A DNA stretch of 64,000 bases from assembly GCA_930367215.1 (NCBI GenBank), contig OV884057.1:105425284-105489283 (forward strand). The letters run 5' to 3'. Of the stretch, positions 56,863 through 64,000 are shown piece after piece. Within the stretch, counting starts at the first letter, position 1; each line of letters starts with the position of its first letter. The notes below the pieces were generated by a model. It worked only from the letters and a program-made list of their open reading frames with translations, was not told the origin of the DNA and did no database searches. Origin of the DNA: Pollenia angustigena (taxonomy: Eukaryota; Arthropoda; Insecta; Diptera; Polleniidae). Both the position numbers and the translations under genes were made by a program.

Positions 56863-57147
56863 CAGAGATAAAAAATCTTCCAAGGGATATAAAGTACCCT
56901 GTTCTTCATCATCCTTACATCGGCTCTTTATCGCTACTTCTGTCATTTCTGTTAGCCATGATCCTAATATGCTGGAGACTTAAATGCTACAAAGGTGCAT
57001 CAATCAACCTGGCTTCAACACCACCACAGCCTACGCCACGCCAGCGTAGCTCTGAAGTTTAAAAAAAGGCTTATGTAATATCCATTAATTTTAATTACTT
57101 ATTTTGTTCATTTACAATTTTCGATATTCGCTCAACGCGGCGGAGAA

Positions 57148-57543
57148 TGTTAACACATGTTAACACTAAATCTACAATTTCAAAACAATAACAAATTTAT
57201 AAAAAACCATGACCTACTTATTTAAGCTCAATTTATTAAAAACACAGAATGCTTATACGACAGAATTCAGTAATTTACCTTAAAAAAAATGTTTACTGAA
57301 GGTCATTTACCTTTAATGTTTACTAAATTCAGTCAATCAACCTGGAAAAGGTGTAATATTACCATAAAATGCAAATAAAGCATTTATTATAATTGCAATC
57401 GCATATTTAAATATTATTGTTATTTTAATTTAGACTTAAGAAATTTAATTGTATAAAAGGCAATTAAAAATAAAGAACTTTAGGCAAACAAAGATTAACT
57501 CTGTTGATTGCTTGATTAGTCTCGGTGCTTCTACCCAGGCTCA
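57148..57543 (+). repeat. 3' LTR
   Basis: Same as the 5' LTR except for scattered substitutions and a shorter ATT run. Preceded by the purine-rich CGCGGCGGAGAA. Just to its right, GGTGTTTCTACCTGGGCT resembles the LTR end again. Confidence 0.85.
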
Positions 57544-57599
57544 TTTTGAATACTAACTAGCACATGGTGTTTCTACCTGGGCTAAATCATAATTACTAG

Positions 57600-58265
57600 A
57601 GACAAAAATCTGAGCTCCAAAGGAAACCTTTGGTGTTCAATCGCTATAAATATTGCGAATCAACAAGTCTAAAAGCTGTACTTCTGTATTTTTATAATAC
57701 CAAAAGTCCTATTCCAATTGCCTATGGAATGAATATTAAAGAAAGCTATGATTCTATAAAAGTAAAACTGGCCTCCGTAAAATATGAAGACCATAAGTGG
57801 CGGATCTGTTGTGACTTAAAAGTCGTTAGTTTCCTCTCAGGTATGCAGGTTGGATACGTTAAGTACGGATGCCTTTTATGCACTTGGGATAGCAGATGGA
57901 AGGGCGACCAACATTCCAAAAAACAATGGAAGTTGAGAGCTAAGGGAACATTAGGAGAGCACAATATCGTTCATCAAGCATTGATACCAACTGAAAAAAT
58001 TCTCTTACCCTCATTGCATATCAAACTTGGTGTGGTAAAAAACTGTTAAATGTCTGAATACAAATAATTCAGCATTAAATTTTCTGAAAACAATGTTTCC
58101 AAAATTAAACGAAGCAAAGATTACAGAAGGTATGTATATGTTCTTCAAGTTGTTGTTGAAAGCCTTAAAATTGGTTTCAACCCAACAGGTGTTTTTGTTG
58201 GTCCAGATATAAGAAAGCTGTTAGCAAACAGTCGTAGGCGTATTTTAATTACGCCAAACACGGTA
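57600..58265 (+). pseudogene. fragment of an unassigned mobile-element protein common in arthropods
   Basis: The main frame (57630-58049) contains SLKAVLLYFYNTKSPIPIAY, WRICCDLKVVSFLSGMQVGY, KYGCLLCTWDSRWKG and KILLPSLHIKLGVVKN. The reading goes on in other frames with FPKLNEAKI and EGMYMFFK and a separate VFVGPDIRKLL at about 58190-58220. I recognise this as a type of dispersed, uncharacterised protein, but know no reliable function for it. CLLC and the earlier ICCD could be zinc ligands. It abuts the 3' LTR of the BEL/Pao element. Confidence 0.6.
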
Positions 58266-58490
58266 AGGGTGAATAATTTTCACTTTTAATAAAATACTAT
58301 TAACTTCTAAGTTCGTTTATGAACGTTCACAAAAATTTACATATTTCTTTAAAACATATGACGGAAGCCGTGAAGTAGTGAAAATAAAAAATCGGGTATA
58401 TTTTCAGACAACTTCATGTTAACCTTCATTGTCCTTTTTCTCCACCACGACTTTTTAGCATATGCGCCAAACCAATAATGAGCAGTAAAA

Positions 58491-58821
58491 CAGTAAAAAC
58501 TTGACGATCCGGACTATCAAATTTTCCAGATTACTGAATAAAAATTTTAAAACATTGTTTTTGCGCTAAAAATGCTTTTCAAACACAGCAACACTGAATT
58601 GCGTAGCAAAATAGTTTGTTTTTGCAGCAAAAAAAGACAAACTATGTTTTTTGATTAGCAATTAATTGACATTTACGCTACACAACATTTTGTATACAAT
58701 CCGGATTATAAAGTTGCAATTGATCTGGATTATAGAGTACACAATTTAATGAAAAACGGTGTCCGGATTACCTAATAATCCGGATTAGCGAGTTCCGGAC
58801 CGGATTATTAAGTTTTTACTG
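58491..58821. mobile_element. MITE with CAGTAAAAACTT ends (pogo-like?)
   Basis: CAGTAAAAACTTGA at the left pairs with TTAAGTTTTTACTG at the right. Both ends and the interior carry repeated ATCCGGATT / AATCCGGA words. The termini resemble pogo-group elements; a TA duplication is not seen. Confidence 0.7.
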
Positions 58822-59302
58822 TTTTTTTTTTTAATTTCACGTTAATTTCTTACTAAATTATTGTAAAATCCCTAATATGTATAACTTTTTTTTTTAATAA
58901 AAAAAAGTACGTGACCATTTATTTTGGCTAAGCTTTCACTTAATGTCAATGTCGTTATAATCGACTATATTTTTAAAATTTCTTCTAAAATTTTGATGCA
59001 CAATTGAACATGCAAGACCGGTTCAAACAATGGTACGTTGTTGTAACCTGGCCAAAATTTTAGGAACCATGTATCCTTTCATATTTTAAGCTCAAAAATT
59101 ATTTTTTTTTGCTCTCTTATTACCAATTAAATAAATGCTGGCTGGTATTTAAAATAATTATTAAGTGTGTTCAATAAACCACCACAGTTCAAAGTAGTTT
59201 TGTTAATTTAGCATTCTTGATACTATTATATTTTCTATATATATAGTGTAAAGTATGTTTAAAACCGATATTAATATTATCAAAAATTTCTTTTTTTTTT
59301 AG
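58822..59302. other. end of the 22.9-kb CAND1 intron
   Basis: AT-rich, ending in a T-rich tract and AG at 59301-59302, which serves as acceptor for the last coding exon. Confidence 0.6.
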
Positions 59303-59430
59303 ATAAAAACCAACAGTTGACCGATTTCTTAAAATCAATTAAAGATTCTCCAGAGTTAAGCAAAATATATGAGTATGTGCAAAAGGATACTGTTACTAAC
59401 AATATAGAAATTTCGATGGATCAAAGCTAA
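59303..59430 (+). CDS. Cand1: CAND1, last coding exon
   Basis: Joined to 36403 it completes a split Asp codon and encodes the final 42 residues, including QQLTDFLKSIKDSPELSK and IYEYVQKD, before TAA at 59428-59430. The ending is typical of animal CAND1, whose C-terminal helix packs on the cullin-RBX1 side. The four exons in the window add up to 500 codons including the stop, with all junctions in phase. Confidence 0.96.
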
Positions 59431-59656
59431 ACAAATCTTTGAATTGTTCACCTAAGTCAATCAGTCAACTTTAAGAGAAACGTATTTCTTAAAATTCTCG
59501 ATACATACATACATATAATTATTAGAACATAAAAATTTAAAATCGAGAATATTTTTAATCCGACATATTTTTGTTTTAACACTAATTTTGCTTTACGTTT
59601 TATTTTTAATGATTTAAATAATTTTTTGAAATAATATATTATTTTTCCGATTTAGC

Positions 59657-59662
59657 AATAAA
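59657..59662 (+). terminator. candidate CAND1 polyadenylation signal
   Basis: AATAAA about 230 bp after the stop codon, followed by T-rich sequence. It is the first canonical signal downstream of the stop that I noticed. Confidence 0.5.
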
Positions 59663-60603
59663 AGATTAAAACACAAGCAAATATTTAATAATATTGTACA
59701 TATTTGTTTATTTTTGTATAAATTTTTTAATTTGTTTAAATAATCTTCTTAAAAAAAACAAATCGCACTTAATCATTAAGATGGTAATAACTCAAAATTT
59801 AAAAATTTGTAGTAGTTGCAAAATAATTTTTAATTTAATATTGGAGGCATATGAGAAAGAAATTTAAAACCACCCGTTTCATTACCAAAAAGTAGACACA
59901 ACAGCACGATATTTTTACAGCGGGTAGATATGAATATTATTTCAAAAAAGTGAAAAATGCAAATTTTGTGATTAACTGCGATATGTAGTATTCAAAGTGC
60001 TGCCCTAAACTCCAGGATACTGACACAAACAAGTGATTTTGAATCGTGCTCGAAACACATACCATACAAGCATACTTGTGAAATATTTAAGTTTATATTT
60101 TTTATATAAATGTTATATTTTTTTAGTGCAAAGTCTTAATGAATAGTAAGATAGTTTGTTATTTAAAGTGTTTTTACTTTTTTTTACTGAACTTTACTGC
60201 ATTTAAGTAAATTGCGCTCGTTTACACAAAATACAGACATAGAGAACACAATTGAGAGAATGAGTACTTACAAATTTGTACTACATGTTTCAAAAAGGTA
60301 AACAAAAAAAAATATATATAATTTTGCGAAAAAATTATTGAAAAAAAAAAGAAAAGTTTATTTTTTAGTTTTTGACAATAAAAAATAGATATTTTAAATT
60401 ATTAAAAATATTTTTTATAAATCCTAAAAAATAATTTTCTTCCAAATCGCTGGTTATAACTCGTAATAATGCTCCAAAAAGTTCGTATCGAAGGCGAGTT
60501 TTAGTGGAGCTTAATATTGAAAACACTCTTTCAGGATTTACCAGCAGGTAAAGAACAGCCCAAGCAGCTCTTTAAAATGACATGTATCTGCCGTGTCCAT
60601 ATC
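59663..60603. other. downstream of CAND1, no gene recognised
   Basis: AT-rich intergenic DNA with no coding similarity. Confidence 0.4.
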
Positions 60604-60674
60604 AGGGTTGTCAGATGTGGCGATTTTTGACATTGAATTTGGCAAAAAAGGTCAAAATCAATCTGACAACCCTG
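60604..60674. mobile_element. 71-bp hairpin with CAGGGTTGTCAGAT ends
   Basis: CAGGGTTGTCAGAT at the left and ATCTGACAACCCTG at the right enclose about 43 bp. The CAGGG terminus is hAT-like. It is unusually short for a MITE and may be an internally deleted derivative. Confidence 0.65.
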
Positions 60675-61040
60675 ATCCTTATAGCTATGAAATTGAAATA
60701 TCACTACCAAAATACTCTTTCAAATCAACAAACGGTTTTCCATTTTGTTTCATTAACATCCATGGTTCGTTAGGATTCCTAAAAATCTTTAAAATATCTT
60801 AAACAACAACGTATTTTGTTAGTGTTAAAAACATACCACATTTTATAATAGAAAAATGTTTGTAAGCTTTAAATATATTCATATTTTAAGGAATTCCTTT
60901 ATTAATTCTTTCAAATCATCTTTAAATATGAAAAACTATTTGATCGAAGATTAGTTTCATTTCATTTCAATTTAGTTTCAAATACTGGCCATACATACAT
61001 ACAATGAATGCTAGGATAAAAAAATATTTTTAATTAATAA

Positions 61041-61200
61041 GATTTTGGTTGTCGTGCTTAATTCCCAATTATTATTCTTGATAAAAACACTGAAATTTAT
61101 TGTTGGGGGATAGCTAGTTTCCATGCGCCTGATCATCAGACACATTCACCCAAATTTTTTTTTTAGAAAAGCCAAAGATATTAACCAGACACAAATTAGC
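61041..61200 (-). mobile_element. decayed copy of the hammerhead-bearing repeat
   Basis: On the - strand it aligns with 5835-6000: TTAATATCTTTGGCTTTTCT, CTGATGA, CGCATGGAAAC, CAACAATAAATTTCAGTG. About 20 nt are deleted between CTGATGA and CGCAT, removing part of stem II and GAAA, so the ribozyme core is destroyed. Confidence 0.6.
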
Positions 61201-61239
61201 GCAATCAAATAAAAAAAACAAATAGGAAAGATTACATAA

Positions 61240-61575
61240 ACAGCCCAATTATAAATATTCCCGGGGAAATGAGCTTCCGGAGAATAAGATTTTCCCGGGA
61301 ATAAAATTCCCCTATTCTAAACAGACGGGGACAATAGTATTATGGGAAAGGGAATTTCGAATTTTCGCTGTCAGCTGTTTTGCTTTCAGCTGTGTTGTGT
61401 TGACTAAAAACTTGTAAAAATATTGCAAAAAGCAAGCGAATAATTGAAAAATATGTTGTGTTAACTTAAAAAAATAAAATAATGTTTAATAAAAAAAAAA
61501 AGAAAATGTTTATTGTAGATTTCGGATGGTTGCTGAAGAAGCAGAAAATCAGCAGCATTATAAAAAAGGAGCAAA
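61240..61575. other. no recognised feature
   Basis: Contains TTCCCGGG-type palindromic words near 61257-61305 and an A-rich run; nothing assignable. Confidence 0.35.
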
Positions 61576-61659
61576 GGGTTGCTAGGGGGGAGTTGCGTGG
61601 TAACGCAAACCCCCTTGAGTTGCCGCAAAGGTTGTAAGTATATAAATATATTATTATAC

Positions 61660-61925
61660 ATAGGCGACGCAGGATATCCCCTGGAACAGTGGCTTCTGAC
61701 CCCTCACAGAACTCCTGAAGAGGGGTTGACCAAAATGAAATTTAATGAAATTCATTCGAAGTGCCGCAATGTCATTGAAAGAACCAATGGTGTCCTCAAA
61801 AATAGATGGAGATGCATTCTTGGTGCTAGAGAGCTGCATTACGCTCCAAAGAATCTTTGTTTTGAAATGCAATACTTTTGCATCTGATATAGACAGTTTT
61901 GATAATTTTACTACAGAAGAGAGTA
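61660..61925 (+). pseudogene. PIF/Harbinger transposase C-terminal fragment
   Basis: Reads GDAGYPLEQWLLTPHRTPEE, then FNEIHSKCRNVIERTNGVLK and LHYAPKNLCFEMQ, the C-terminal half of the DDE nuclease domain of HARBI1-type transposases. The second catalytic Asp (GDAGYPL) and the Glu (VIERTNG) are present. The N-terminal half and the DNA-binding partner gene are missing. TTA-flanked MITEs at 21092 and 25938 may have used such an enzyme, though no terminal match links them. Confidence 0.8.
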
Positions 61926-62069
61926 ATGTGGTGTCCTAAGCCTCACAACAGTATTTGTCTGCAGCCCAAAATTTGTATAAGAAATACTATTGGAAATAAT
62001 TTGTAACAATTTTATTTTACGTAAAAAACACGCCACGTATACGTTTTTGTATACTTTGTTATTAACAAA

Positions 62070-62605
62070 TAAACAAAATAAAAACAAGTAAGAAAGTATA
62101 GTCGTTCAAGCCCGACCATATGATACCCTACACCACAGTATTTAAAAACACATCATGCTTATGTGTCCATATAAATATGGATTTATCTTTGTTTATAAAC
62201 TTCATGAAAATCGGTTTGAAAGTTTGTGAGAGGCAGAAATTGCCCCTATCTCCCCTCGTGGTCATATTTTTTTTGTGTCCATATATATATGGTTTTATCT
62301 ATGTTTTAAATTTCATTGAAATCGGTTTGATAGTTTCTGAGAGGAAGAAATTTCCCCCTATCTTTCCTCGTGGTCCTACGATTCGGCCCATTTTCAATAG
62401 GCTATGACCCAAATTTTATCAAATTATCTCCAAAATTGCGACCTGTACTTTGCGCACAAGGTTGCATGGACAGCCAGCCAGCCGGACGGACATCGTTAGT
62501 TCGACTCAGAAAGTGATTCTGAGTAGTTTAGTACACTTTATACTTTATACTATCAGTACAAATGCATAATACCCTCTCCACTATTGTGGTGTGGGTATAA
62601 TAATA
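62070..62605 (+). repeat. complete copy of the dispersed TATACCC repeat
   Basis: Runs from CAAGTAAGAAAGTATAGTCG to TTGTGGTGTGGGTATAATAA. Inside are two ~105-bp units (GTGTCCATATAAATATGG ... CCCCTCGTGGTC) and a segment GACAGCCAGCCAGCCGGACG. Relatives: 32283-34610 (interrupted), 48411-48840 and 49490-49770. No open frame and no clear terminal inverted repeat; the class is undetermined. Confidence 0.75.
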
Positions 62606-62859
62606 TATTTTTAAAACTTTAAAAACAAAAATAGTTTATATTTAGGTACTTCAATTATATATTTTAGTAACGATTTGTATATTTAAAAAAGGGAAGAAAT
62701 CAATTTATTAAAAAGAACACTTATAATATTCTTAAAAAACTAAAAGAAAAAACTAAACAAAATAAAAATAATAGTTTAAAAAATAGTTTAAAGCACAACT
62801 CCCGTGCAATTTTTTTGGCGGAATTATTTTCAAAATTTGTCATCACCAGGGCCAGGAAG

Positions 62860-63690
62860 TTCATGCACTTAAAATCGCAAAATATGCGCATAAAACATGC
62901 ACTAAAAATCGTAAAATATGCAAAAAAAAATTATAAAATATATTTATTTAACCATATTTCACAAAAAAAAAAAACATAAATACATTTCATTCAGTTTTAA
63001 GAACTTAAAAAAAAACTTAGTTTAAAAAGTAGTAGTAGATAAAGATATATTTACATATATAAATAAATAAATTTTTTTAAGTTATCAAATGTAAAACTCA
63101 TTCTATTTGGTCTTCAAACAGTTTTAAGCATTGAAAATGTTCGTTCGACATCAACGGATGTAATAGGTGCATATTTGAAAGTGGTCAACTCCTTTGTGGA
63201 ATATTCATTGTCTACAATTAAAAATATTACCAATTTCTTTAACTTTTTAAAATCCGACATTCTTTTTTAAAACTCCATAAAGTTTGGCTTTTATTTTTTC
63301 GCCGATTTGACCTTCTACTTTTCTTATTTTAATGACAGCGTCATCAACGAGTTTAACCGAGGTGGTCAATGATTTAAACCCCTGAAGTTGGGTTATTGTC
63401 TCGACTAGAAACCCATTGTTTGAGTGTATAAATTCTAATTGAGCCTTTATATTAGGTACATTTAAAATATTGTTTACTTTTTTATCGCGACTGCATTACT
63501 TTCGTTAAAATTATTTACCACATCTTTAAATTCTTAAAAATTTTTGGCATAATACTCAACTGCCTGCAACCAGGTACCCCATCTTGTTATACATGGTTGA
63601 AACGCAAAGGTGACCTTAAAAACTTTCATGCATGGCATGAGCTTAGCATGTGACATGTAACATTTTTGTGTAAGATATCTTAACCCTTTC
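62860..63690 (-). pseudogene. decayed hAT-like transposase
   Basis: On the - strand, from about 63610 leftwards, the reading shows CITRWGTWLQAVEYYAKNF, then (shifted) HSNNGFLVETITQLQGFK and VDDAVIKIRKVEGQIGEKIK. This matches the RWGTWL...-type central block of a hAT-like transposase. Many stops and shifts. The left flank has AAAATATGC repeats and CAGGGCCAGGAAGTTCATGC, a possible terminus, as does the relic at 35580-36180. Confidence 0.6.
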
Positions 63691-64000
63691 AGCCCCACTG
63701 TTGCCTATAGGCAACATTGCAATCAAACGCTTATAACTCCCGAAAATTTATTTTTTTCTTAAAACGGTTTTCTGGAGGCATATTCTGAATTGCGATGCGA
63801 AAATCAATGCGATGCGCAAATGAAATGCGATGCGAAAGAAAATTGGTATTCTGTTAGACTTTCGCAATCGCATTCGCAATTTATTTTCAAATCGTGGCAA
63901 CGCTGCTCAAATATACGTCAGTGTCAATAAACGTCAAATGAAAAATAAATAAATTGTTTGTGTTTGGCTGTGAAAATTGTTTAGAAAGTTTATTTATGAC
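63691..64000. repeat. GCGATGCG-rich inverted repeat at window end
   Basis: TGAATTGCGATGCGAAA and ATGCGATGCG words (63787-63840) are inverted relative to TTCGCAATCGCATTCGCAAT (63861-63881). A small palindrome GTTGCCTATAGGCAAC lies at about 63702. Not assigned to a family. Confidence 0.5.

Larger units (their letters stand above)
51157..57543 (+). mobile_element. env-bearing BEL/Pao retrotransposon, gag deleted
   Basis: Two LTRs (51157-51566 and 57148-57543) flank a pol gene with broken frames and an env-like gene. Protease-proximal sequence starts within about 40 bp of the 5' LTR, so leader, gag and the front of pol are missing. The LTRs differ at several positions and by a 12-bp ATT microsatellite, so the insertion is not recent. 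A flanking duplication could not be identified. The element is in sense orientation in the last CAND1 intron. Confidence 0.9.

Overview
This window is AT-rich eukaryotic DNA from an insect, most likely a higher (brachyceran, possibly calyptrate) fly. The argument rests on an animal-type CAND1 gene split by spliceosomal introns and on the mix of repeats: BEL/Pao retrotransposons (one with an env gene), short Helitrons with TC...CTAG ends, Penelope-like pieces, Harbinger and hAT remnants and many MITEs. The species cannot be fixed from sequence alone. No prokaryotic genes, rRNA genes, CRISPR arrays or convincing tRNA genes were seen.

The only host gene recognised is the 3' part of CAND1 (Cullin-associated NEDD8-dissociated protein 1), on the + strand. 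It has four exons: 3435-4415, 4481-4724, 36257-36403 and 59303-59430. They join in frame to encode the last 499 residues of a roughly 1.2-1.3 kb-residue HEAT-repeat protein. The introns are 65 bp, 31.5 kb and 22.9 kb. The two giant introns, and the region upstream of 3435, are filled with mobile DNA.

Layout. 1-2290: 3' end of a decayed BEL/Pao element with its probable 3' LTR. 4725-36256: MITEs; tRNA-like SINEs; a foldback element carrying a hammerhead-ribozyme motif in each arm; a solo LTR; a decayed relative of the large transposase described below; three Helitrons, one inserted precisely into another repeat; and a 1.5 kb palindrome. 36404-59302: a Penelope-like GIY-YIG fragment with a degenerate hammerhead-like 3' motif; a MITE pair; a 5.3 kb DNA transposon (42738-48056) whose terminal inverted repeats contain ~187-bp tandem arrays and whose transposase is readable across one GC-AG intron; an env-bearing but gag-less BEL/Pao element (51157-57543); and a fragment of an unassigned mobile-element protein. 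59431-64000: CAND1 polyadenylation signal, a Harbinger fragment, a complete copy of a dispersed repeat and a decayed hAT-like transposase.

The strongest points for follow-up are the ribozyme-bearing foldback family, the transposon with satellite-like arrays inside its inverted repeats, and several insertions whose target sites can be read by comparing copies within the window.
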